DNA from: Forficula auricularia
Taxonomy: Eukaryota > Arthropoda > Insecta > Dermaptera > Forficulidae
Assembly (NCBI GenBank): GCA_024734495.1
Contig: JALMQS010000681.1
Location: forward strand, 6,047,542 to 6,111,541
DNA: 64,000 nucleotides
Direction: 5' to 3'
In this document: positions 37,938 to 48,512 of the stretch, one piece after another
Layout of the letters: every line of letters starts with the position of its first letter
Numbering within the stretch: position 1 is the first letter of the stretch
Position numbers and translations under genes: made by a program
The notes under the pieces: model-generated
Databases searched by the model: none
The model's input: the letters and a program-made list of their open reading frames with translations, nothing else
Told to the model about the DNA's origin: nothing

Positions 37938-38550
37938 AATAAAGATAAGAGTAAATAAATATTATATTTAATAGGTTAAAAATTCAGTTTATTGGACAAA
38001 GTTTTTTTATTGAAGTTCTTCTTCAATTTTTGTACAACGTTTCGTCTCTCTCGAGACTTTTTCAAGTACTCAATTGGCTAGAACATTGGTTGAAATAAAG
38101 ATAAAAATAACTGAGACATAGTAGAATTTTTTCTTTCTAGATTGATACCATAAAACAATATAAGTATAGATGTAATATGTATGATATATATCTTTTATCT
38201 ATGTTTATATCTATGACCTGTCAATTACATCTATACTTATATTGTTTTATGGTATCAATCTAGAAAGAAAAAATTCTACTATGTCTCAGTTATTTTTATC
38301 TTTATTTCAACCAATGTTGTTCTAGCCAATTGAGTACTTGAAAAAGTCTCGAGAGAGACGAAACGTTGTACAAAAATTGAAGAAGAACTTCAATAAAAAA
38401 ACTTTGTCCAATAAACTGAATTTTTAATCTACTAATCATAATGGACATTAATCAACATAAATTATATTTAATGTGAAATAAGTGACCTAGTATCCTTAAC
38501 TCATAGTAAATCCATATTAAATATAATATTTATTTACTCTTATCTTTATT
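37938..38550. mobile_element. Long near-perfect palindrome with hammerhead-like motifs
   Basis: Inner arms 37975-38176 and 38224-38429 are inverse copies differing by a 3-bp indel and very little else. Short outer arms (37939-37970 and about 38519-38550, AAAGATAAGAGTAAATAAAT) enclose them, with about 90 bp of extra sequence on the right only. Each inner arm carries CTTGAAAA, the helix GTCTC/GAGAC with a GAGA loop, and GAAACGTT (plus 38337-38367; minus 38037-38067). Near-identity of the arms suggests a recent origin or arm-to-arm conversion. Confidence 0.7.
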
Positions 38551-38638
38551 CCTTCTCGATATTATTATTTTTTTTTTCTAAATAAATCACAGACATCCGT
38601 ACTGAAATTCGTGAATTAGTACCTATATCCCATTTATC

Positions 38639-38958
38639 TCTTTATAAAATATACTATTAAAAATGAGTTTAAATTTTTGAAAATTAATATTTTTTCCCTT
38701 GAAATTCTCAAAAAAGTTGATAAGGCCCCCGAGCCTGTATCCTCTTCACTTCAAAGAGAGGCTTGAGAAAGTAATTTTTTTCGAGAAAATCTAACGAAAG
38801 TATACTCATTTAACACTTTATAAAATATACTATTAAAAATGAGTTAAAATTTTTGAAAATTAATATTTTTTCCCCCTTGAAATTCTCAAAAAAGTTGATA
38901 AGGGTCCCCCCTTTGTATCATCTTCACTTGGAAGAGAGGCTTGAAAAAGTAATTTTAG
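38639..38958 (+). repeat. Two-unit tandem duplication, period about 177 bp
   Basis: Units from 38639 and 38816 share TTTATAAAATATACTATT, AAATTAATATTTTTTCCC, TCTCAAAAAAGTTGATAAGG and AGAGAGGCTTGA. A few substitutions and small indels separate them. Confidence 0.75.
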
Positions 38959-38959
38959 T

Positions 38960-40086
38960 AATTTCCGTAATTCATAATCAGTTTTAATTAACCCCTGTTT
39001 ATATATTTCAAGAGTTATTATATATATAACGTCGTTTTTTTCTAAACTTTAAAGAATAATCTCACCAACCCCAATTCTCTATTTAAGATTAGTAAATTCA
39101 ATGGAATTCAATGCAAACAAACTTGTCACTAAAATTCCTATATTATGTATAGACATATATATATATATATATTAGATATTTACCTGTTAATATCTCGTAA
39201 TATATATTGATTGATTGATAATTAGGAATGCCTTCCAATCAACCATACAACTTTCTAGATTTTTTTTTTTAATTTACCTTACAATTTAGCATTTGACGTC
39301 ATCCCTACTAGGTACTTTGCACTACTGTTCATCATGAAATGTATTTAATCAAATTTCCCAATTGTTTAGTTGGCGGAGACGATGGAGAAAGTATTTGTAA
39401 TAGATCAATCTCCATTTGACCATCGTAGATTGATAACGAATAATCGAAAGGCTCCCCTCCGTGGGGGTGTCTTGTTTGTTTAAACGATTTATTGCCCTGA
39501 GTTGATTGCATCAAAGGATTTGCCCTTCATCGTCACTCACGGTTCAAAGCCCACGATCCATCTGATTACTCTTTATTTTACAAACCATTAATAAGAAGCA
39601 CTGGGACAAAAATCAAAGCCCGTTTTGCTACGTCGTCGACGTTCGTATCTTTGCTTACCTCAGCAAGGGATACAAGATACCTCAATGGAAAAAATACCGC
39701 CAAGTGGGAGTCCGACTCGTATATCGAGTTCTTGATAAACCTATGTAAATTATAGGCATTAACAGTTTTTAATCAAAGGCAAGATTGAGATTGAAAAAAT
39801 TTAGTATGCCGAGAATAGTAGAGTTGATGAGAAATCACTGAGATTGTCCTTACTTGATGCAAATAAATATAATTTATATTAGTATATCGTCGGCTTAGAG
39901 AGTAAACATGCTAATTCACAACAAAGAAATTTTACAGGGCAGAGAAAAAACAAACAAAATTTAATATTGTTGTTAAAGAAAGAAACTAGCTTTCACATTT
40001 TTTTTTTCTCTACAACTTACGTTCGTAATTGTGAGTAGAAGTTTTACTTGGACGATGCTGCATCTCTTTTTCTTTCTAACGGTATT
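38960..40086. other. Non-coding stretch with repeat fragments
   Basis: Contains an AT dinucleotide tract at about 39153-39170, a family A end (39797) and a minus-strand fragment of repeat G (39881-39910), which reads CTCTAAGCCGACGATATAC without an insertion. No gene supported. Confidence 0.4.
39797..39870 (+). repeat. Family A terminus, solo
   Basis: TATGCCGAGAATAGTAGAG, then GAGAAATCACTGAG and CTTGATGCAAATAAAT, match the left end of the family A fold-backs. No matching right arm was found nearby. Confidence 0.5.
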
Positions 40087-40109
40087 AATATGTCATATAT
40101 GATAAAAGT

Positions 40110-40524
40110 CATTATTTTTCCCTTTATGATGGTCTCTCCTCGGGTAGCCCCTTCCCGGAGATCCGAACGAGGTGCTAGTTTACCTCCGGAATTCTTTACT
40201 CGAAGAGAAATCGTCATGATGCATTTGGAAGAATCGGAGAAAAAAGAACCTTGTGGAAGAGTCTGAAGAAGAGAAGAGGTCAGATGATGGGGCACATACT
40301 GAGACATGGGGGACTGCTTAGGGATATCTTGGAGGGGGAGGTGGGAAAGAAAAGGGGAAGGGGAAGACCCAGATTAGAATATTTCAACCAAATAATTGGG
40401 GATATGGGATGACAGACATTTAGAGAGGTCAAACAGCTGGCGGGGGACAGAGTCGAGTGGAGACGGATTGTTGCATCAAACTAGTCTTAGGACTGTATAC
40501 TCGATGATGATGATGATGATGATG
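40110..40524 (+). mobile_element. 5'-truncated non-LTR retrotransposon tail with GAT repeat end
   Basis: From about 40248 the plus strand encodes the C-terminal tail of a LINE ORF2: LWKSLKKRRGQMMGH, then GKKRGRGRPRLEYFNQII, an in-frame stop, then KQLAGDRVEWRRIVASN and a stop. The RGRPR and final W-R-x-x-V motifs are typical of arthropod LINE ORF2 tails. A (GAT)n tract ends the copy. Direct repeats of about 13 bp (ATATGATAAAAGT at 40097-40109, one A longer at 40525-40538) flank it, as expected of target-primed reverse transcription. The first 140 bp (40110-40247) do not read as the same protein and may be a fused second sequence. Confidence 0.7.
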
Positions 40525-40562
40525 ATATGATAAAAAGTGGAGTTATCAGGTTTACACTCTAA

Positions 40563-40671
40563 GGGCCAGTTGTTATCTGATTGGCCATCCCACCCGGCAC
40601 AAGGTGAATTTTAAGGTTTTACCCTTTGTCAACGTTTAAAAAGAGTTTACCAACCGACATACAACTGGCCC
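40563..40671. mobile_element. Hairpin MITE, PIF/Harbinger-like, internally deleted
   Basis: GGGCCAGTTG at the left is joined almost directly to the loop (TATCTGATTGGCCATCCC), with a complete right arm ending CAACTGGCCC. Flanks are TAA and CAA. The same target is seen empty at 16560 (CTCTAAG) and 39890, confirming where the element begins and ends. A 26-codon reading of the right arm recurs in other copies and is not a gene. Confidence 0.8.
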
Positions 40672-40688
40672 CAAGCCGACGATATACT

Positions 40689-40865
40689 AGCTCGACTTTG
40701 GCTCGCTGGACCCCCCTGAACTCTCTCCTTCATCTCCAACCACTCTATCCCATCGACCCTCTCCTCACCCGGTACTCCTCCCCCGCATGCGATCACTCTC
40801 CACCCCATCAATCCTCTCCCCGCCCGGTGGATATTCGAATTCGACTAGCTCTTGGCCGGCCTATT
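40689..40865 (+). repeat. GC-rich dispersed repeat, F-like
   Basis: Starts ACTAGCTCGACTTTGGCTCG, then a C-rich pyrimidine stretch with CCCGCCCGG. The start resembles the other ACTAG repeats, but the right end is not defined. No codon structure is convincing. Confidence 0.35.
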
Positions 40866-40975
40866 TTGTTTTAATCCGCTTTCTTCTTATAATTTAAATA
40901 TTTATCTATTTTTATATCCCAAATTAAAAAATACATTTTTAATAGTATTTTATCATTCGCGTCCATATTTTATTA

Positions 40976-41139
40976 AATATCGCAGGGAAGTGGACAAAAA
41001 TTAAACAACAGAGCTAGTTATTCACTTTATTGAGACTTCATCAGTTGCTCATTCAATATAACTCTTTGTCTCAATAAAGTAAAGTAAATTGAATAACTAG
41101 CTCTATTGTTTAATTTTTTGTCCACTTCCCTGCGATTTT
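40976..41139. mobile_element. Short fold-back, CGCAGGGAAGTGG termini
   Basis: Arms ATCGCAGGGAAGTGGACAAA and inverse pair over about 60 bp, with a 40-50 bp loop. The minus strand of the left arm contains CTGATGAAGTCTC but is not followed by GAAA, so only half of the hammerhead-like arrangement is present. Confidence 0.6.
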
Positions 41140-42318
41140 TAAAAATACATTTTTAATATTATTTAATTTTTATTGATCTGGGTTCAATTCGAGTCATGAA
41201 CCTACTTTTTTAAATGAATAATTGATGTAAAACGAGTGAGAATAAGATAATATAAACTGGCAGGGTATATTAATAAACATGGAGGTAGAATAAAGTGGCA
41301 ACCCGTGTATTTATAGATTGCCGTTAGGGGTGTCTGTCTGTCTGTCCTATTCATGAATTATAAAATGAATCCATTTACCCCCCCCCCCCTCTCTCTCTCT
41401 CTCTCTCTTAAATCGTTTAAACATTTCTGCAAATGAACATTGACACTTGGAGGAGTAATCACCAGATCATTAACACCAACCATCCATTCATTCACTCCTT
41501 TTCTCTTTTATCTGTTTATTTAACTTACCCATTGCTTGCTATTAGAGAAAGTTAAATATTTAATTTCAAATTAAAAATATATATATAATCAATTTATGAC
41601 ACGATACATGTTGCTCTCTTCATCTTTCAAAGCGATTGCATTTTATAATTAATATTTTTTAATTAAAAAAAAAAAAAAAAAAAACATTTAACGAAATCGC
41701 TTTTAATAAAAAGCAAATATCTGATAAAATACTCTAATAAAATCAGAGATAAAATAAATAAATAAATAGTTGAATGAATAGGAATAGCAGGATTAGTAAA
41801 TCTCTCATTATCTCTCAAAGGTTTTATAAAGATAGTAAGTTACCCCTCGTAGTGCGTGATAGCAATAGTTAATTCATCAAATTAATTGTAGTTTGTGATA
41901 AGCCACTAAAAACTCGATTTTATCAATCTGATGGTTTTATAGTACTCCATGTTATAAATATTAAATATATAAACAGATAATTAAATAAATTGATTTTCGA
42001 GAGATAATCATCATGGCTATAATAAATAAATAAATAAATAAATCGCTCTCCTACAAAATGAACAAGTTGAGTGGGATTCCGACCATTGGAACACAGATTA
42101 TAATCACAGAGATGGGCTTGTGGTGACCAATACTTTTCATTGATATTGGTACTTATATTGTAAATGAAATTATGACCATCTAACCATTATCTTATCTTTT
42201 TTCACATTATGTTGGATCTACACCTGTCCACTGTATGGAATGACCTAGGGGGAATAAATATATAACTAGTACTACGACTGTTTTAATGCTGCTTCAGAAT
42301 CAGAATCCAAAACCTTAA
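41140..42318. other. Non-coding AT-rich stretch with a CT microsatellite
   Basis: A C run followed by (CT)n occurs at about 41380-41409, an A run near 41668, and AATA repeats near 42024. No gene supported. Confidence 0.4.
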
Positions 42319-42550
42319 GGGCCGGTTGTATGTCGCAAAGTAAATGCTTTTTGATGGTAAATAGAGGGGCTGGGATCCCCAATCAGATGACAGGCACTTT
42401 AAGTGAATTCAGAAATTATGACCATCTAACCATTATCTTGGATTATCACTTTCAGTGCCTGTCATCTGATTGGCCATCCTAGTCCCTCCATTTACCATCT
42501 ACCCTTTGTTAGTTGTAAAAAGCATTTACTTTGCGACTTACAACCGGCCC
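42319..42550. mobile_element. Hairpin MITE, subfamily 2, with filler DNA in the loop
   Basis: Ends GGGCCGGTTGTATGTCGCAA and inverse, with TAA beyond the right end and TAA before the left. The arms match 17108-17302. The loop contains an extra segment whose 28 bases at 42412-42439 are identical to 42166-42193, just outside the element. Confidence 0.8.
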
Positions 42551-43145
42551 TAAGAAGTACACTTGAATTTTTTTTTTAATTTTCCCTTTGGTGGTCCAAC
42601 CAAGAAATATTGTTATTTCTTTTCTATTCTTGATTTTCCGGAATGGAACGAACACTGGACGCTATTATGGCTGTCCAATGATTCGTTTAATGGAATTATG
42701 ATCTAATCGTGTAATCATAGCAATCATCTTTAATGAGACGTTAATTATTTTTTCCTATCTCTTTTATTCTCTCCATATCCCGTTGATCTTGTCCCCTGCG
42801 TGTTTTTTCTTCCTTTGCTTCGTGTATGTGTGCATTGGTGTGTCTGTCAGGTTGTCTGTCCCTTGTCCGATCGCTTAATTACAGCCTGCCCTTGTTTTCC
42901 CATTTTTCATAATACCCAACCGCACTGTGCACCTAGAATATTTATTATCTACTTATTGACTTGTTTTTCCCTGACAAGTGGTAAGTCGTATACATTTACC
43001 CCTTTTGGGTTGCCCGCTGTCTTGGGGGGAGGGATTGAAATTGCCAAGGACAATTCAACAACAACAGCATCCCTGTCAACTTGAGATGGCTCTTTGTTTT
43101 GACACCTGTTCATGCTCACCTTCCTTCCTTCTCAAAACCAAATCC
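42551..43145. other. Non-coding stretch
   Basis: Moderately GC-rich at 42780-43090, open for up to 94 codons in one frame but without domain features or splice context. Confidence 0.35.
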
Positions 43146-43500
43146 TTAATAACGTTCCCTAATAAATCCATTTTCTTGAAATCCTTTTAAAACTTTGAAT
43201 ACACATATTTATAAGTGTCCTTTATACGTAGACATTTTTTCAATAGTCCTTTCGGCACTAAATTTGTAAATATTGACCATTGAAATTTGCATATTTAACA
43301 CGTGAACCCTATCCCGATTGATGTTAAAGCTACTGTTTCATTAAATAACAATCGTAATTTTCTTGAAATTATTTTGAAAAACTGATAATCATTAACTGAA
43401 GATTTAACAAATATTTTTTTGTTAAAATAATTATATCAAGGGGTATTCGTTTTGTATAAAAAAATGTTAAAAGTAAGGTACTTTTGATGGTTTTCTTTTT
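43146..43500 (-). mobile_element. TTAA/GGACGTTCCC element, partial, with insertion
   Basis: The left end TTAATAACGTTCCCTAATAA and the following 80 bp match the right end of 45896-46403 read backwards. The match stops at 43229 and resumes at about 43376 (GAAAAACTGATAATC), so about 146 bp is extra here. It runs out near 43500. Confidence 0.65.
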
Positions 43501-44156
43501 CCATATTTTTCTGGACATTTGGTTGGTGTTCTTTGCTTTTTTTCCTCTCCCCTCTTTTGTCGTGTTGTCAAAGGGAAGGGAATCCGATAGAATTATCAAA
43601 CAAAAACTTTTTAATTAAAAGTATTTTGTGAATAAATATTACTCCGGAATCGCCGGAGACCCCCCCCCCCCCCCAGCTTAGTCTTCCCAATTAAACCGAC
43701 AGATTGCTTTTTATAGACTCTCTCCCTCTAACCCTTTCTCTTAAAATCCTTTTTATTAATTATCCAGTTTAATTTCGCATATTACAAAACAATTTACAAA
43801 AATGTTTTCGGATAATAAATCTAATCCAATCGCAACGTTCAAATCAAATTCTCTTTTAAACATCGATATCATCCCCTATCCTCCTTACCCTCTCTGCTAT
43901 TCTTCAACCCCTACTCACAAAACAGATAAAAGAAAAGCACAATTTCAATGGAATTGGAAAAAGTTGCTAAGTTTCTTTTTATCTCTAAGAAATTGGTTGG
44001 TTTCCTAAATATGACTTTCTATATGGAGGGGTTGTTCTTCTTTTAATCATTATTTAGAGAGGTTCAAAAGTCAATACAAGCGATGATAAAACTTGTAAGC
44101 TTATTATTTATCAATAATAGTAATTTGTTTGCCATTGTAGGATTGTTCTTCTAGAT
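43501..44156. other. Non-coding stretch
   Basis: A C homopolymer at about 43661-43674. No gene recognised. Confidence 0.4.
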
Positions 44157-44780
44157 CAGTGTTTTTCAACCTTTTTCTTGACGCGACCCCCTTAGTATGA
44201 AAAAAAATTTCGCGACCTCCTACCCCCCGCTGTTTGTAACCTGTATTTTATTATGTCACAAATATCAAACCCGTACAACATTTTTATTAATTTGTATCGG
44301 CTAAATACATAATTAAGTACCTATAACACATATTTTTCTTCGGTTCGTTTTCTTCGACTCAGTCTTTTATTAGAGAAGTGGGGTCTGAGAAGTTTTCTTA
44401 ATAAAAATGGGGCATTCCACGCCAAATCGAACTGTTAAAAAAATTTTAATTTTTGATATCCTTCCTTTTTTGACATTTTTTAGTACCCATCAAAAAACTC
44501 TTCCTAGTAAATTTTAAAATTTTTTTGATCACCGGTTTAAAAGATATCGAATCGAATTGTCCAAATTCAATTTTTTTTTTTTACATACTTTTTAGAAAAA
44601 ATACAAAAATATTATTTAAAGTGTTTTTATATGCGCTTTTTGAGTTTGAAAATTTTAATCGTGTTTTTGAAACTGTATACATACATTAAAATTTTTAAAA
44701 CCGTCCGATTTGGCGTGGAATGTCCCAAATATATTTTTAAACCCCCCAGGGGGTTGCGACCCACAGGCTGAAAAACACTG
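44157..44780. mobile_element. hAT-type element with a nested MITE
   Basis: Ends CAGTGTTTTTCAACC and inverse (GGCTGAAAAACACTG), flanked by TTCTAGAT and TTCTAGTT, an 8-bp duplication with one difference. ACGCGACCCCCTT near the left and GGGGGTTGCGACCCACAGG at the right are typical of a widespread group of hAT MITEs. A second element occupies 44408-44727. Confidence 0.85.
44408..44727. mobile_element. Nested MITE with TGGG(G/A)CATTCCACGCC termini
   Basis: The left terminus is TGGGGCATTCCACGCCAAAT and the right is its inverse with a single difference. It lies wholly inside the hAT-type element. The flanks are too A-rich to read a duplication, and the superfamily is not assigned. Confidence 0.65.
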
Positions 44781-45895
44781 TTCTAGTTAAACTAAAAAAT
44801 AAATGATACTTAATAATACTTGATAAGCACATCGATTAAAAAAAATCCAAAAAACACTTGGATTAAAGGGGTATTTCTGGCTCTCATAATTCAACTGTAC
44901 TATTCTTCTAGCAGATATTTAATCTAAATTTCTTTCGTTGTTCTTGATGAAAACAGGAGTACAAACGAGTAGACATGCATAGGTTGTACCTTTTTGGTGC
45001 AACTTCTTGTATCATTATAAAAAACAATTATAGAATCATTATTCTTCCTAAACACAAAAATTCAATTTTCTGCAAAGGTGGGATAAAAATAAGCATTTTT
45101 CTAATATAGAATCTACATTTCCAATGGTTAGATTATATGACCTCTTTGTTTACACTTTCGAAGTACTTTCTTCAGGATTTGTCTTACAGCTTTAAAGATC
45201 TAATCTCTTCAACGAGATTTTTTTTTATCTATTCATTCCTTTTTGCTCCTTAATCTGTACTTGTTTATCCTTACCACTTAGCTGTCTCGCTGAATGATGC
45301 TTTCACAAAAAGCAGTTTTTTTTTTGCTTATTTCCCCCCTTAAAGAATTTGCACGTTTTTTTTTCTCGATTTTTATATATCCTCTTGCCGATGCTAATCG
45401 TTTAGAATTTGAAATCGATTTCTATTCAAAAGCTTATTTGAATATTGACGGAGAAAATAAATAAATAAATAAAAAAAGAGAAAGAGAGAAGGAATGAAAA
45501 TAAAAATGAGAATTCCTTGCTTGCTGCTATCGATGTATATGTACTATGGATAGATAAAAGGGATCGGAAAGAAAAGCCAGTCATTCGTATTCGAATCCCG
45601 GCTGCTGCCTGCTGCCCTTTCTCTTGCATTTCTTGTTCGTGGCTCTTTTTTTTTAAAGGTTTCGGTTAGGTTGACTCACTGGTCAATCTTTGCCACCACT
45701 CCATTTTAGATTTGGTTTTTCAGATGTTTCTTGAATAAAAAAAAATCTCTACATGAATAAAACAAACAGAATCGTTGAAAAGTTGTTTTATTTTAATTAC
45801 CGATCATTAGTCATTTTTTATTTTTTTAGTTCAAGTTTTTAAAATTGTATTTTTTTTTTCAATAACATTTGATTTTTACCCTCACGTTAAATTAC
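44781..45895. other. Non-coding AT-rich stretch
   Basis: Poly-T runs near 45315 and 45855. A string TTCGAATCCCGG near 45590 resembles a B box but has no tRNA-like context. No gene supported. Confidence 0.4.
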
Positions 45896-46403
45896 TTAAG
45901 GACGTTCCCTAATATAGCTCAGATGCAGTTCGCTCTTTCCCCTACTCTCACATGCGCAGAAAGGCAAAAATATTTTCACTGCGTCGTTTCTCGGATCTGG
46001 CAACATTACATTCTTACCGAGGCTAAAAGACAAAAAAAAAAAAACACTTCATGCGAAATTCCAGATGAGAACATTATAGTAAGGCTGAGAGAATTAGCTA
46101 TAATGCACCAGCTGCAGAAGTTTTTTACATATGGAAAAATTGAGTGATTTTAGTGCGACGTTGCCAAGTCGCTATCTCTCACTTGCCATGCCATGAGAGA
46201 AAAAATGAAAACCATAAAAAGTACCTAACTTTTAACATTTTTCATACAAAACGACTACCGCTTGATACAATTATTTTAACAAAAAAATATTTGTTATATC
46301 TTCAATTAATGATTCTCAGTTTTTCAAAGGACACTTATAAATATGTGTATTCAAAGTTTTAAAAGGATTGCTAGAAAATCGATTTATTAGGGAACGTCCT
46401 TAA
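45896..46403 (+). mobile_element. TTAA/GGACGTTCCC element, complete
   Basis: Terminal inverted repeats GGACGTTCCCTAATA lie inside TTAA at both ends (45896-45899, 46400-46403), as for piggyBac-type insertion, although the terminal bases are not the usual CC start. Partial copies are at 43146 and 52056. An open frame of 92 codons in this copy corresponds to a 67-codon one at 52254, but the similarity follows the DNA repeat and neither has transposase features. Confidence 0.75.
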
Positions 46404-47240
46404 AGCCCTATAGTGTATGGAAAAGGGACTGACTATTCCTACACATCTTAGTTTATCTAATATCAACTAGATTTGGCATATAAAAAAAAAAAAAATTGTG
46501 AAGAATATTAGTAAAACACTTTATCTCTTGAAAAAAAGCGCCTTCCAATTATGCAACCCACTAATCCAATAAACGTGTGAGATTTTCACAACTATAGATA
46601 GGGACGGAAAGGTCGATACACTACTCGCATTGTATTAGCTACATTCCCACCTAAAAACGAAATATAATATATTTCTAAAAGATACAAAAGTAGCAATTAA
46701 AAAAGTTAATTCTTTAAACTTTTTGATAAACACCATATCTGGGACTTTTAAATATATTTATTCATAAATAACAAAAATTGACGACGTTTCACTTGAATCT
46801 CATCTTCAAGTAATATGATACTTAATAGAAAAAAGCGAACAACTTATAAGGAAAAATGCCTTACAAAAATACAACATTGGTCAAAACTTTTACACATTCT
46901 TCCAATACTTACGTGATATATAGTTAAGTTAGTATTCTTCAAACATAAGGGGTTATTTGTTGACACACTATTGAAATGAATTATTTTTTTTAAATATCGT
47001 TTTAGTTTTGACAATTTCCAAAAACGAAAACGATATAAACTACTGATAGGGTCTATCAATGGAAAATTAAAATCTATAGTGGCTTTTAATTAAAAATTAA
47101 TTCATAAAAATCATCATAATTTTTACACGCTTTATATTAGCTCTACCTCTATGCATGTATGTATGTATTTATCTATGTATCAATACGACCTTTGTTCTCT
47201 AAGCATTTCTCTATAAAAATAATTAAAAAGTAAAAAAATA
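46404..47240. other. Non-coding AT-rich stretch
   Basis: Near 46775-46815 the minus strand reads CTTGAAGATGAGATTCAAG followed by TGAAACGTCG, a motif of the kind found in Penelope-like repeats, but no complete element can be delimited. Confidence 0.4.
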
Positions 47241-47422
47241 AATTATATTTTAAAAAAACTAAAAAACACGCTTCTAAAAAGTACAAAATAATGTAATATT
47301 GACTTTGTCGGAATTATCAATAATTAAAACTACAGGTTTCTGCGCCCTACGCTTTTTGATTAAGTATTACATTATTTTGTACTTTTTAGAAGCGTGTTTT
47401 TTTAGTTTTTTTAAAATATATT
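47241..47422. repeat. Inverted repeat with 60-bp arms
   Basis: The left arm at 47241-47300 and the right arm at about 47363-47422 share AACACGCTTCTAAAAAGTAC and its inverse, with a 62-bp loop. Arms are nearly identical. No duplication or second copy was seen. Confidence 0.65.
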
Positions 47423-48512
47423 ATATCAATAGATAGTTTAAAGTTCGAAGAATTAAAACTATTTTTAAGAATAGCTTGAACAATATTCAAGAACTCGAAA
47501 TACCATTTTTATTTTAGAAAATCTTTATAAATACTACTTTGTAAATCTGATAGTTTTTCGAAGTTTTAAAATATATTTTTTGAACTGCATATTTATATAA
47601 AAAATATATCTAAATCGCATTTTAAAGATTCTCTTCTCTCTAAAGATAATATTATTATTACGTGCGTAATTATTTACGCACGTATTCACCGGATAATTGT
47701 TGAGAAATATTCACGTCGAAATAAGAAGCGATATTGATGAGCATGATAAAGTGCGTATATGTGTGTTTATAAACAAACAAAAACAAGTATAATCCCCGTT
47801 GATGAATTGCGATCATCAAATTTTCCACTTTGCTGGATTGATTGGAAGCTGGTTGGTCAGGTCTGGCTGGTCTGCTGGTCTACTCTGGCTGGTCTACCTC
47901 TGTCAAGCTGATCGATCTCTGCTCGTTGACAAATTGAGAACAGAAGCGACACACAGAGAGAGATCGAAAAGTCAACCTGATTGAATAGGGAAACATCAAA
48001 TGGTTGGTTATTCCTGGATAACCACTACCACTACCAACCACCCTTACTCCTACACATACAACCTTCAAAGCAATTAGTTAAAATAACATTAGAGTAAATT
48101 AATAACGGAAGGAATGGGCAAGAGAAATGTTTTCGGTCAACTTGCCTTGCCTTTGTAATGGCAATTATTGCTTCTACCCTTAAGGCATATTATCGTTGCC
48201 ATTCTCGGAAGAGAGAGAGAGACCCTATCATTTCATAATGACAATCATCTTATTTGCTTAATGCTCTTTTCATCAAAGAACACTTCTTCCTCGAAAAGAC
48301 AAAACCACAGGTTAATTCAATTAAATTGAAACAACTCTCAATGATGGAATCAAATACTCTCGGTTCGTATATTTTATAATTTAAATAGGAAGCTTCGTTC
48401 CATTATATTGATAAATTTCTTAAAGCTTTATTTGTTTATTTTTTTAAATGCCCATTTTAGCCAGTTGTCACAATTATGCACGTGTTTGTGTGTTTTTGGA
48501 AGTATGAGTAAA
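47423..48512. other. Non-coding stretch with a GC-richer patch
   Basis: About 47800-48070 is GC-richer and open in two directions (up to 62 codons) without domains. No splice sites were accepted. Confidence 0.4.

Noticed and set aside
41020..41070. CTGATGAAGTCTC as a further hammerhead
   Set aside because: No GAAA box follows at the right distance.
45585..45612. TTCGAATCCCGG as a tRNA
   Set aside because: There is a B-box-like string only; no A box, acceptor stem or cloverleaf.
45869..46147. Similar open frames at 45869-46147 and 52254-52457
   Set aside because: The similarity is that of the underlying DNA repeat. Frames differ in length and carry no transposase motif.
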